A stretch of 64,000 bases of DNA from Pterois miles (taxonomy: Eukaryota > Chordata > Actinopteri > Perciformes > Scorpaenidae), in assembly GCA_947000775.1 (NCBI GenBank), contig CAMQGK010000567.1, positions 8,239,001 to 8,303,000 of the forward strand. Reading direction: 5' to 3'. Position numbers and translations under genes: made by a program. The notes beneath the pieces are model-generated. The model was given only the letters and a program-made list of their open reading frames with translations. It was not told the DNA's origin and searched no databases. Below, one piece after another: positions 36,501 through 48,120 of the stretch (its first letter is position 1; every line of letters begins with the position of its first letter).

Positions 36501-38770
36501 TGAAAGATAAGAAACACTAACTACGATCCAATGAGATGTCAAGAATTGGTAAATGCTGTAATTAAATATGTCGAGGTGAACTTAGAAATGCTGATTTTGG
36601 TTTGAGCAATTCCAGTTTTTGTTTTGTATTTTTCAGCTATAAAGAAATATATATTTAATAATACAAAGACATAATGCCCTCCTTCTGTCACCTCATCGTG
36701 TTGTTGAATAAACCAGCTTTGTGACCTAATCCTCTTCTGAATAGGATCATATCTGAGCTAAATATTTACTGTTCCGGTGTGTTTCAGGAGGTAAACTAAA
36801 CTCTTCTAAAGGAACAGTGCAAAACATTTCAATTCAATTTATTTTTCTATGGAGCTCAACAGAAGTTATCGCATTCAGAAGAGTCTGCTTTTTAAAAACC
36901 AACATGGCTCATTTCAAAATTTTTGTTTCAATACAAAACTCATCTCCTCTCTTCTCTGACAGGATTTTGACATCTGGTAAAATAAGATGCTTTGACTGAT
37001 CTAAAAATCTGACTTTTAGAGAGAATTTGGAGCTTGTAGTACATCTCATCTTTCAGACGATCTGTTAGCTGAAATGAAATATAACATTCATAACCATGCT
37101 TTCATAAGTGTATAGCCACCTGAAAATAAGAGTCGTGTTTTCATTAGTTTAGAATGAGCCCTTCATATAGGGAGTGTGTCCTCTTCATGGTGTCCAACAC
37201 GATCCAACCCTCCGCCTTGTTTCCACAGTAGCCCAGAACGGACAAACCAAACACTGACTAGAGAGAGATGTTTTCACATTTTTACGTTACCACCGTTAAG
37301 GTCACCGTAGTTCTCCACTTCATGGAACTGCAGTAACGTCAAAGTGCAAAACTGTGACGCCAGCCACCATCTGACTTCCATCATTATTAAAGTAGTGTTA
37401 TTATGGTAAAGATGCCTCTGAGGAAGACGAACCGTGTTACGACAGTTTTGCAATGGGTGGCTCATGTTACCACAGTCTTAGAATGGGAGGAGTGAGCAGA
37501 GGGCTACTTGGTTGGATGCAATCTGCAACAACACCACTAGATGTCGCCAGATCACACAGACTGTACCTTTTAGTGTGGATGCATTTAAGTCTACGGTGAT
37601 TAAGTCTACGGTGATTTCTGGTCATACAGTCAATTGAAATGTTGCTCCATCAGTGAAAAAGTCTGAGTTATATCAGTATTTAAAAAAACACTGCCACTAC
37701 TTTGTTTCACACTATAAAACTAGTTTGGCTGATTACAGAAATGTATTGTTTAAACAGCCTGCTCGCACCATGATGTCCAGATCTATCTTTCTTTCTCTTT
37801 CGCTCTCTCATGCAGAGACCAACAAACACAATTGGCTTAGGCATTCTTTGGCTTATCCTCTGAACATAGCAGAAGCTCCAGTGAGACACTCCTTATAAAG
37901 ACAGAGAGGATGAAAGAAGAAAAATACCAAAAAAAATGTCACTGCCAGCCAGGAGATACAGCATATTAATAGTTAAAACAAAATAAAAGTTTACAGACAC
38001 CACACACACTGTCGTTCAGGTGTTGGCAACTTCGCCGTGCTGTAAAACTGTGACGTTTTGATCCCTCCCCTCTATTTTTAAGCGTCACACATGTAGATGT
38101 CTATTCATAGCTCGCTGTACACTTTTCAGGGAAGCTTTCATGTCTATTCATAGGACCTGATTTGAGTAAATCACAATGTGTGATGCATGCCTGTCTAAAA
38201 CATGCGGGTATGCGTCCCTCCTATTTAAATGATGAGACGGTTGCACTGAGACGGTGGAAAAAAAGGTCAGTGATGGAATGCTGTCCTGCAGTGTTTGTGG
38301 CTTGTAGGGACACACCTGTAACTCACATGACATGACATGCACTTGCTTGTAACTAAGCTTATTTGTCAAAAAGGAAGTAAATTACACAAGTGAGAAGATC
38401 CTGATTTACCTGAGGGGATTGTTCAGACAGACACCAAACAACTAAAACAAAAGAGACAGGAGCGATGTTTAAAAGAGGATTATCCTTGTGATTTGCAACA
38501 CTAAAGGAGACATTGTCAACCAGCACTGTGGTGCATTTTAGCCTACACTCCCCCAGAAATAAGGCCCACCCTGTTGCGTGAAATCCCTGAGAAGACTTGG
38601 ATCAAATAATGAATTATGATGGTGACTGTCCTGTCCTGTTGCTGTAACGTCACATATATGTTTTAATGGTTCCCACTATAGTTTTCAGTGAGGTGTAAAG
38701 GGTCTCTGTGCCCCCTCTAAGTCAAGCCTCCTTGGTCACACCCTTCCCAGCTTCCCCACTCCCTCTCTGT

Positions 38771-38984
38771 CCGCCATGTTCTGGAGGAGGAGATACCCAT
38801 ACGTGTAGCCTGGCTTTAGCTGGCTTAGCATTAGCAACACATAGCTAGGCGGAGGCGCAACAAGCTCCCTGAACGCCGAAATAAGTACTCTATCTTGATT
38901 TTTTTCCCTTGGAATTGGCGCAACTCGTTTATGGGTTTATGTTCCTGGACTGACATTTGAACCTGACGTAGCCTAAAAGATATG
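38771..38984 (+). promoter_or_regulatory. epn2: probable non-coding exon 1 / core promoter of epn2
   Basis: CCGCCATGTT at 38771-38780 matches the YY1 element found at or just downstream of the start of many TATA-less vertebrate promoters. A strong splice donor follows, TATG|GTAAGT at 38984/38985. The segment has no long reading frame. It sits about 8.4 kb upstream of the exon carrying the epsin start codon, where a non-coding first exon is expected for an epsin gene. The start of the exon is not fixed; 38771 is simply the YY1 match. This is inference from motifs only. Confidence 0.45.
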
Positions 38985-40017
38985 GTAAGTTAAGGCTGGC
39001 TTTCAAGACAGTCGAGTTGTTTTGTTTTTCCAGGGTGTCCTGTAATCCAGTTTGCTCTGGTGATGTCTCCACCGAGCACCCGTCTTGGCTGCTAGCTTGA
39101 AGGATTGCTAACTAGCGTAGCATGCTAGTAGGCTGTCTTAGCACATAAAATAGGCTAGGGAGCTGGCCGGGATGGTTGTGTGTCAAACAGTTAGGCGTAG
39201 GGCTGACTGTGAATCCAATAAATGTCAGCGTTCGTGTTACATTTAGATGCTGAGTGATCAACAGTTGAATTTTAAGCCGAACTACGGGAGAGAAGAGACC
39301 TGCCGCTGGCTAACCTAACACTAGCTCTGCTAGCTCTGAGCCAACTTTTTTCCTAAGCCAAGTTTTGATGTCGCGAACACTCGTCAGTGTTTGTGGCAAT
39401 GAGCGCAAATATGAAAGTCAGTGGCAAAACTCAGTGGAACATAATATGCAGTAAAACACACTTTAGTTGGGTTTTACGCTTTTCCATCAGCCTGAGTCAA
39501 CTAACTAAACCAACGTAAGCAAGTTAACGTTGTTGGCTAGCTTATTTTGCTAGCTAATGACAACTACTTGCCGCAAGTTTGCACTCAACTTGCGGTAAGT
39601 GGGCGAGTTATTAAACTAACGTTGCACAAACTTACATATGTACTACGCCCAGCTTTATTTCGCAATTCAGACCGGTCATTTGACTGAAATAGCCTGATGG
39701 AAATACGATTAAGGCTGTTCACTACTGTTAGCTAAAGCTACTTTAGCTTGTGAGCTATCAATCACATCAGTGAAACGCCGTGATTTGTTCATTTTCTTTT
39801 TGTTTGTATTGTTTTTTTGTAAGAGTGGCTCAGGTATTTTTATTTCCTCTACCAATGCACAATAATTTGCTAGAGAGGACTGCTCAACTATATGACACTA
39901 TTTTGAGTCATTAAGGTAAAACTTGACGGAATACTTATTGAGATTTTTAGGAAATTTCTTCACGGTGTGGGCGCTGTCTGTTTACTCGCTCCTTCTCCAA
40001 TCGGCTAACCCAGCTGG

Positions 40018-40040
40018 TAGGCAGGCAGGCAGGCAGGCAT
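40018..40040. repeat. (GGCA)n short tandem repeat
   Basis: Five GGCA units about 1 kb inside epn2 intron 1. Confidence 0.9.
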
Positions 40041-41005
40041 AATTGCTGAACGACAGTCTGAACAGCCGAAGGGTTTATTTATTTTATGGGGTCTAGTCGG
40101 AGATGCTGGTGTTTGGACGTGAGCTTTGTATTCCGAGCTGCGCTGAGCCCATATAAACGTGGCCTGAGAGAGGGGCAGGGCTTTGTCTATTGTCAGGATG
40201 ATCAGTCAGTCACAGTGGGTGACAGATGCATCATCACCGTCCTCCTCCCTTCCCTGACTTGGCTTTGTCTCCCAGCCGGTCAGGGAGGACAAAAGGCGGG
40301 GTGACATGCCGATCACAAGGTGGCTCCGTCTTTTCCTCACTGCCCATCACGGCTCATATACTCCCGTCTCAGTCACTTTTGCAACACGTTTGATTTTCTT
40401 TGGGTTAGACTTCATATAATTGTTAGATTGGCTTGAAAAACTTAATCCTTGAGTAGCTGAGTGGTTGAGGATTAGTTTCAGCTAGGTTAGGTTGCTCATA
40501 TAGAGCTCCAAAGTAGTAAATAGATGGTGAATGGACTGGCTGGATAACAAAGATATTGTCACACTCTGGCACCGGGTTGTGCAAGCCTTCTATCGCCAGA
40601 TCAGCTTTACTCTGGTTGTGTGGGCCTGGCAAGGTAGACCTGTTCTCAACTCTTAATGCTAATCACAGTTCACCCAGGTTTTGCCAAGACACACCCAGAC
40701 AGTAGCGCATGCACATGCGGGAAAAGACTTCATGTGTTCTTGCATCAGACAGCACAGTCACTTTTTTTGCCCTCTCTGAGTTTTTTTGATATTGAGTATT
40801 TGGCGACACAGACCCTGATATGAATAGTTTTTGACATTTTCATATCATCTGTTTGTGTGCTCTGCTGTTCATGTGGAGATCATCCAGTCACCACGCTGTG
40901 AGGTTCCTGTGATTTAACCAAGTGCGGTCAGGGCCGTTTTGATAGCTGAAATACTGGTATCACAGACAGGACTGGAAAGTGATCAAAGTTTATGTTGTTG
41001 ATGCC

Positions 41006-41009
<4 letters not shown>

Positions 41010-41048
<39 letters not shown>
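41010..41048. repeat. poly-A tract (39 bases)
   Basis: An uninterrupted A run. It could be a retroposed 3' tail, but no recognisable retrogene precedes it. Confidence 0.97.
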
Positions 41049-41051
<3 letters not shown>

Positions 41052-42129
41052 GTGATCAGCCTCAATAACAATCCTACTGATCCAGTCTTGATGTCCTCTG
41101 TTGAAAATGCCTCTGCCAAAGGAATTGATTCACAGTTCAGCAAGGGATTTCACCTGTTGATAAGCACCACCGCTGCAACATTAGATAGACATGTTGTCAG
41201 TCTATTCCATGCATTTATTATATAATTGAAATTATTGTGCTAAGATTATTCTATTCACTTTCTGATAGTGACTATTGCTGCTATAAGGTTTGCACAGGAA
41301 ATGGCTTTTCTATGTCATTTTTGTTTTTCATGTAAAGTAAATTTTTCCACTTACATTTAGCAATGATTGCCCAGATGCCTTTTTCTGCAGCTGCTTTTTA
41401 AAATTATTTTTTATAATGTAAACATCACAATATCAAATTATACTGCAGTTATTTTTGTCATGATTAAAGCCATTCCAAGTTAAGGCACAGATCTGTTAAG
41501 AGTAGCAGTATCATATTTGGTTAAAACGGGATAGGGCTTAATTTGAATTTTCTGACTTTGCATGTAACAGGGCACCCTACTTTGTTGTCATAGTTTACTG
41601 TGAAGGTAATGTGGTTACTGTTTTGCAGTGACGTATAGCTACAAGGTAGTTTCTCGTCTCTTACCCAATCAGCAAACTCTGTTTTCTGACTTTGGACTGG
41701 GTACTGTCAGTTTTCTGCTGATGCTACAGCTCTGTCCATTTCTAAGTTTTGACAGTCATGCATTTCTACATGAACTTGAAAGCTTGGTGGGGTAGAGGAT
41801 GTAGAGAAAATCCATAATGTGAAATGAAAACCGATGTAAATCCACTTTTGTTACTAAACACACAGTCTGTATTGCAAAATATCAACCAGTATATCCAATC
41901 CAGGAGCAGGGCTGCAGATTGAATTATAAAGAGTATCATTATATATGAGTAGATGCCATTGGTTACCTAATTTAGTTAATTTCTGCTCAAATTTCCTCCT
42001 CCCCCAATGTGTCAGTCAGATACAGATGCACAGAGAGAGGAGGCAGCCTAAAGGCAGGATCTGAAATTAGCACCCACCACCTGCCAAATTGTTGGTAGCG
42101 GTGGGTAAAATTGTCACACCATCCGCCAC

Positions 42130-42842
42130 GTTAACAGGCAGGGAAAATACTATGGATGGGAACAGAGAATCGGATCCCACTGAGAACCGGTTCCCAGTTG
42201 TCCACTTTCTTGGCATCTCACAGCTCTGTGGCTATCGAATATTGATGCTTTCCAACACATACACATCCATAATGATGCATATGCACGCTGTATCATGTTT
42301 CAGTTTGATTGGGAACAGAGACATGGCAGAAAATAAAGCGCTCAACAGCATGGCATTACTAAACCCAAGGGGGCGCACCCTGTTGTGTCCCTGATAGTGC
42401 GACACTGTGAACAACAAATCTGTGTAGTAATCAACAGGAGGGTTAGAAACATTACCTGTTAGCAGCAGGTGGGTAGCACAGTCCTGCTTGGATAAATGGC
42501 AGAAATACTAATGTTAACGGAGGTGCCACTGGGTTACTATTATGAGGTGTTCAAGGTCTGCTCAGCAAAATGACCACTGGGCTTAGGTAGATTACAACAT
42601 TCTCATGATGTGTTCATATGTAATCTCATAAAATTAAGTTTTTGGCTGGAAACTTGAATAAATCCAATTTGTTTGAAGGATCAGCATCAGTGTTTTAATG
42701 AAAGAATACATGTTGAATTACATGGAATTTTATTTATTTATTTATTTATTTTACACCATGTTATCAAATTGTGTATCTAGAATCGTGGAAATTCACTGGA
42801 ATTGGTATTGATTATCAGGCTTCTGGTATCATGACATCCCCT
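42130..42842. mobile_element. inverted-repeat transposon family E, copy 1
   Basis: GAACAACAAATCTGTG, CTGTTAGCAGCAGGTGGGT, GGCTGGAAACTTGAATAAAT and the end CTTCTGGTATCATGACATCC are shared with copies at 42860-43160, 50326-51255 and 58346-59492. The left border is approximate. Confidence 0.6.
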
Positions 42843-42859
42843 TGTGCTAATACTGCTAA

Positions 42860-43160
42860 ACCTGAGGGTGCGCTCTATTTTTCCCCGATAGTGCTACGCT
42901 GTAAACAACAAATCTGTTGAAATGGACAGGAGGAGAGTTAGTAACGCTACCTTTTAGCAGCCGGTGGGCCTGGTTGGTTAAATAATGGAGCTATTAACAT
43001 TAACAGAGGTTCCTTTGAATAACATTGAATTGCTTTCAAGCTCTAGTCGGTAAAGATTACTCTTGGGTGAAGGTAATATTATTATATCATGATGTGTTCC
43101 AATGCAATCTCGTAAAATGTAATTTTTGGTGAGAAACTTGAATAATCCAGTTGTTTACAT
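42860..43160. mobile_element. inverted-repeat transposon family E, partial copy 2
   Basis: It starts just after copy 1 and in the same orientation: AACAACAAATCTGTTGAAAT, TTTAGCAGCCGGTGGGCC and GAGAAACTTGAATAATCCAG. It lacks the far end. Confidence 0.65.
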
Positions 43161-44108
43161 ATGTTTTTACAGCAATATAAAATAATGACCCGAGGCAGCT
43201 TCTGATACATTATTAAAACTACCAATGCCAAGATTTTTTATAATCAAAGCAAATATTTAAATAGAAAAACAGTCATTTATTTCCTAATAATTTAAGATGT
43301 GTTTTATGCAAATAATGACTATAGATCACAATAACAAAGTGCAGTACTGTGTACAGTATCCTCCCACCCCTGAAAAATAGGGCTCCTGTGGGAGCTACAA
43401 TTTAATTCTAACACTGTAATTTACCATGCATGTATGTTTTTTGCATAAAATATATTGATCATTGAATAGCGTCAAATCTAAAATGTTATTCCTTCATTTA
43501 GTGTGTAGGTTTCAAAAGGCCAGACACAAAAAAATACTTGTGGCAGGCAGGGAAAAAAGTCAATCTCAAATCCCGCCTTAAGGGTGGTCGCAGATGTGAG
43601 TTCATCTCAAGCTGCAAGAAGTAGACCCTGCACTAGATGAGTGTTATGGTTAGCCTCATATTCTAGTGACAACGAGGAGGCATAATGGCAATTTGACAAG
43701 AATGACAGGCTTAGTCATTCAGACATAATGAACCTGCATTAACACTTGACTATTTATTTTCACACACACACTCACATCTTGTGTGCTGTCTCTGGTGGGC
43801 CTTGGGGCTCGAGTGATCTAAGCACAGAAGGGCTGAAGGAAGGCGGGCCAGCGGTGTCTTGTGGTGGGGGTTGTTCCGGGGTGTGAAGGAGGTGTAGGGG
43901 GGGTGTTGGGATGGACAAGACAGACTCTCCTCTCTTCGTCCTGTCTGCCATGGGTGAATAGGTGATTATAGCAGCAGATGTGTCATTAGGTCTGAGCTGT
44001 ATTCATGCGGATGCAGGGTGAGGAGGGAACGTTTGGGGAGGGGGACGCACAGGAATCACATTTCACCGCCGTTTAGTAAATTTAGGGGATGTGCCAAGTT
44101 GTTTTCTT

Positions 44109-44109
<1 letters not shown>

Positions 44110-44150
<41 letters not shown>
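44110..44150. repeat. poly-C tract (41 bases)
   Basis: An unbroken C run in epn2 intron 1. Homopolymer C or G runs this long are unusual, and the length may not be reliable. Confidence 0.9.
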
Positions 44151-46093
44151 ACCAACACATACACTCAAACGCCTCCTCGTTTCCTCACCCTCTCGTCCCC
44201 CCCAGCTGTCTTTCCATGGCATTGCAAGACAGGAAGCTCCCTGAAACAAATGCATACACACGTCCACTTGCTACTTTCTTTTCCAATTGAAAATTTCCAA
44301 CTGTTGCATTTAACACAGAGTCTGCATAGACTGCTAATCACTTTTAACAGTCTTGCACTGTTCAGGTTGTGGGGCATGTCGGTGCTCGTTTAGTGCAGGG
44401 ATCAGATTACTGAATAGGATAAGTCATCATGGGTCTCCCTAGATTGTACTTAGAGAAATAGTGGGCATGAAAAGATCCCACAAGACCCAAGCTGCTATTT
44501 ATTGCAGAGAACAATTATTTAAATAAGATTAGGTATGTTTGCAGTAGATGTGAATGTGCGGCATAATAGTAGTTGGGGATAAGAGTGTGTGTACGCTCAA
44601 GAAATGTTCTCTGGATAAATAAAAGTCTACATACTAATCTGGCTGAATGATCATGCCAAGGAGATCCTGCTGTGGTGTGTTTGCATCTGAGCTCAGGCTG
44701 TATTACAATATCGTATTTCACTGGAATCGACTTTTCTTTGCACGAAGCCCATATCACGTAAACATAAGGGCACTACTTGGTAAATCAGAAGGCGCATAAA
44801 CGGTAAATGTGCGCTTTATAACTTAACGTTACATACAAAAGTCACTTTTTTTCACGCTCGAGAGTTTGCATATGGAAATTAGATGTGTAGGTTGCACAGC
44901 TGTGAGTCTCCACACACTTTCCATAGTTGTGTGTGTCAGGAAGTGATTAGTAGCTGGGCTGCTGATCTGTTACAAACAGGACAGAGTCAGTCATCAGTCA
45001 CTCCTGTAGTCATCATCGGACTGGAAATGCTTCATCTCCCATGCCACCCACCAAAGGGTGGAAACACATTTTTACTCACTTATTGTTCTTGCGTTTCTCA
45101 TAACAGTATACTGAATGTTAATGCTTTGGAAAGAGAGTGTGATACTTTTAACTTAATCTTTGAATCTAACTCTGCTAAAATTAGCTATTGCTTTTGTGAT
45201 ATTTTGGTGCTTAACAGATCTGCAACATTTGCAGTTGCATTTGCAAAATTTGCATCAGTGTGTCTTTCATATGTGAACTAAAGCGGCGTTTGCCGACCGT
45301 TTTCACACCACTCTCACTCCGTACTCAGCTTCATTCCAGATGGCCATGTCGTTGTAAAAATATTCATGTATTGGAAGAATCTTCTGTGTGTTCCCTCGTT
45401 GGCTTGCTACTCTCCTAGTGCACTGATTCGGTCAAGCTGAACAGCCAATCAGAATGATTTCTCTCACCGACAAGCTTGGCCGCGATTCAACATGCTGAAA
45501 CAGCCGAAAAGCCTTCAACACGGGCAGACTAGAGCCAACATTTCGGACCACGCTTACTGATAGCCAACCATCGACTTGGTTTGTTAGGACCTTCACACAA
45601 TAGAGTCAGCATCTAGTGTGTGTGTATTGTGTGCACGTAGTCCCGCCATGCCAGCAAACCCTTTTACACATGACGATTCAGTTCTGTGACTTCTGGTGCC
45701 TTCAAATGAAACTCATGAGCCCGTGTTTACAATGTGGGTAGTCATACACACATGCTTGGTATTCAAGTGGTTAAATCATGAGAACTGATAATTTAAGCAA
45801 CGGCAATATTTACATTGCTGTCGGGTAACATAATGCAGTAAATGCAAAGGCAGATTGACAGAGGAGAAAGATGAGGCCTTTGGGGTATCAACATCTTCCT
45901 CACATAAATTTACAAAGAAAAACAATATAGGACTAAAATAACAATATATTCACTTATGTACCCAAAAATGAACTTCTATGGCCTCTGCCATTTCTGACAA
46001 TATCAAACTATGTTGTAACTCCTGAACTTATTCAGCTTTCATAACTTTTCCACTTTGTCATGGATACCACCAGAGGGGGTCATTCATATGGAC

Positions 46094-46298
46094 TAGAGGT
46101 CGACCAATATGGGATTTTACTGAATCAGGATAACCGATGGCTGATATATGATGCCGAGTCACACATGTTGTACAGCAACAACACTGGGCTGCCTGCAGAC
46201 GTGCCTGCTTGCTAATTGGCTGAATATGCTCAGGCATCAGCCAATGCCGATTATGAAAAAATGTCCAAAAATCAGCCTGATTAATCGGTTGACCTCTA
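46094..46298. mobile_element. 205-bp hAT-type MITE (family D) with perfect 8-bp target duplication
   Basis: The terminal inverted repeats are TAGAGGTCGACC and GGTTGACCTCTA (11 of 12 paired). The identical octamer ATATGGAC flanks it at 46086-46093 and 46299-46306. An 8-bp duplication is the mark of hAT transposition. There is no coding capacity, so it was moved by a transposase from elsewhere. Confidence 0.9.
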
Positions 46299-46609
46299 AT
46301 ATGGACTCCTCTTGTGAACGCCATAAACACGGCACCATTTGAAGGCACCATGCTGTTGCTGCCAGCTTAGCAGCAGCAATTCCCAATTCAATGTCTGTAC
46401 CTTTTAGGCTTTAGAGATACAACTCAGTGAAAGCATTTTAGCGGCGCATAGAGAAATAGTCTTAATAGATGTGATAACAGTGAAACACTGACTAGGACAT
46501 TATTATCCTGTGATACATTACTTTTATCTTCTTAGTCTTCTAATTAGTTCTCACTGATCTTGTGTTTGCTTTTAATGTGTTGGATTTTTTGCTCCTCTAA
46601 GCCCACCCA

Positions 46610-46792
46610 ATGAGCAACGTTACCACCACACAGATAGTCCTGAAATTATTCATTTTCATCAGCCTGCCTTGTAGCTTACTGTTGAGTCAGGTTACTGTAA
46701 ACTCAAGCGAGATTACAGAAATAGTGAAAACAGTTCTTGGTCACGACACCCTGACCCTGTATAATGAGAAGGGGGAGGCAGACTCTCTGTAA
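46610..46792 (+). other. signal-peptide-like short ORF in epn2 intron 1
   Basis: ATG opens MSNVTTTQIVLKLFIFISLP followed by CSLLLSQVTVNSSEITEI, with the hydrophobic core and polar start of a secretory signal. A GTAAGT donor-like site falls at 46789, close to where the frame ends. It could be the first exon of an unrecognised secreted protein. The open frame is only 60 codons, so chance is quite possible. Confidence 0.15.
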
Positions 46793-47349
46793 GTGCATGG
46801 AAATTGCTTATCGAAGCGTGAAAGTAGGAAACAAATTGGTTTGTCTCATATCAAATGGGAAGGCGCTACAGCTGCTCTTATAAATACGAATTATCTTCAC
46901 AGTCTTATTGTTTAGGTGTGGAAATCGGGATTACAATGACACTTTTATGGAATAAACTGTTATCAGACCCATGACTTTACCAGATGTTGTCGTAGTATGT
47001 GATGTAATTTAAATCAAAATCAGTGCCTAAAATATTGAGGACATATTTTTCTTCAGTGTCTCTAATGAAAGGTTGGTTGACTATATTATGCTTAAAATGT
47101 GAAGGAGAATTTGATTAGTTGGGATTGTCGGCATACTTTGTGAAGTTTTAGTTTGAGAGAGACATGAAGTTAGTGCCAAAACAAATACTAAGCTGCATAC
47201 TCTAGTGTGGGCAGTTACTCAGAAACTGATAACAAGGAAGTGTTGGGATGTGTGCTCTTATACTTTGGCTTTAAATTTCCATGTTCTCATTCTGCTACCT
47301 TTCCTAAATGTCTTTTTCCTTCCACTAACCTGTTGTGTGTCTGTCCCAG

Positions 47350-47689
47350 GTGATGGCGTGGTCATGTGTGCAGCCAGCACTGTGTGTGTGGAGATGGTTT
47401 TAACAGACGCCGTTCTGGAGGACTCAGGAACACTGCACTGGCCTGGAGAAGCCTCATAAACAAACACGCACGTACACAGCACACACACTTTTACACAAGA
47501 AGATTTACACACACACTACGCCACCGCCGTGCCTTGAGAAAGGACACAGGCGCACGGACACATAACGCAAGCTTCACTTGAAGCACGCACACATTGACAC
47601 CCTCTGCGTACCCAAATATTAGCGGTGTCCTAGCTCCTCTCCTGTGCACATTTATATTTCTTCCCGTCTGTCCCATCTCCACCGCCACC
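47350..47689 (+). promoter_or_regulatory. epn2: epn2 5'UTR part of exon 2, with upstream ORFs
   Basis: A pyrimidine-rich tract ending CTGTCCCAG| at 47349 is a good splice acceptor, so exon 2 probably begins at 47350. About 340 bases of leader precede the epsin ATG. Two upstream ATGs open short frames: 47353-47403 (16 codons) and 47364-47459 (31 codons). Both end before the main start. The start codon at 47690 has a near-ideal context, ACCGCCACCATG. Confidence 0.55.
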
Positions 47690-48120
47690 ATGCCGAGCTC
47701 CACCATCCGCCGGCAGATGAAGAACATGGTGAACAACTACTCTGACGCCGAGAAGAAAGTCAGAGAGGCCACCTCCAATGACCCCTGGGGCCCGTCGTCT
47801 TCGCTCATGTCCGAGATCGCCGACCTCACCTACAACGTAGTCGCCTTCAGCGAGATCATGAGCATGATCTGGAAACGGCTCAATGACCACGGCAAGAACT
47901 GGCGCCACGTCTACAAGGCGCTCACCCTTCTCGACTACCTGATCAAGACGGGCTCGGAGCGAGTGGCGCTGCAGTGCAAAGAGAACATCTTCGCCATCCA
48001 GACTCTGAAGGACTTCCAGTACATTGACAGAGACGGCAAAGACCAAGGTATCAATGTCAGGGAGAAGAGCAAGCAGCTAGTGGTCCTACTGAAAGACGAG
48101 GAACGCCTCAAAGGAGAGAG
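47690..48120 (+). CDS. epn2: epn2 exon 2: start codon and complete ENTH domain
   Basis: First coding exon of epsin-2, an endocytic clathrin adaptor acting at the plasma membrane. It encodes residues 1-143 plus two bases of codon 144. It starts MPSSTIRRQMKNMVNNYSD and holds the whole ENTH domain (about residues 12-144). The residues that contact PI(4,5)P2 in the epsin ENTH structure are all present: R8, K11, R25, N30, R63, K69, H73 and K76. The stretches KALTLLDYLIKTGSERV and FAIQTLKDFQYIDRD match human EPN2 better than EPN1, which has TLMEYLI and FQYVDRD. Binding of the lipid folds helix 0 (the first residues) into the membrane and helps bend it. The exon ends GGAGAGAG|GTAAGA. An upstream in-frame extension exists but has no ATG, so 47690 is the start. 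Confidence 0.97.

Larger units (their letters stand above)
30153..38770. other. intergenic region between divergent grap and epn2
   Basis: 8.6 kb without a convincing gene. It holds the transposon remnants listed separately, a GT microsatellite and a cysteine-rich open stretch on the minus strand. 37000-38750 shows nothing beyond ordinary AT-rich sequence. Confidence 0.6.
38985..47349 (+). other. epn2: epn2 intron 1 (proposed)
   Basis: 8.4 kb between the proposed non-coding exon and the ENTH exon. It carries the repeats listed below and otherwise no supported gene. The GTAAGT donor and the pyrimidine-CAG acceptor define it, but it has not been confirmed by a transcript. Confidence 0.45.

Noticed and set aside
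41010..41048. Poly-A tract as the tail of a processed pseudogene
   Set aside because: No gene-derived sequence or target duplication was recognised upstream of it.
47594..47689. Upstream in-frame extension of the epsin reading frame
   Set aside because: It has no ATG, is hydrophobic and unlike any epsin N-terminus. The ATG at 47690 gives the expected short tail before the ENTH domain.
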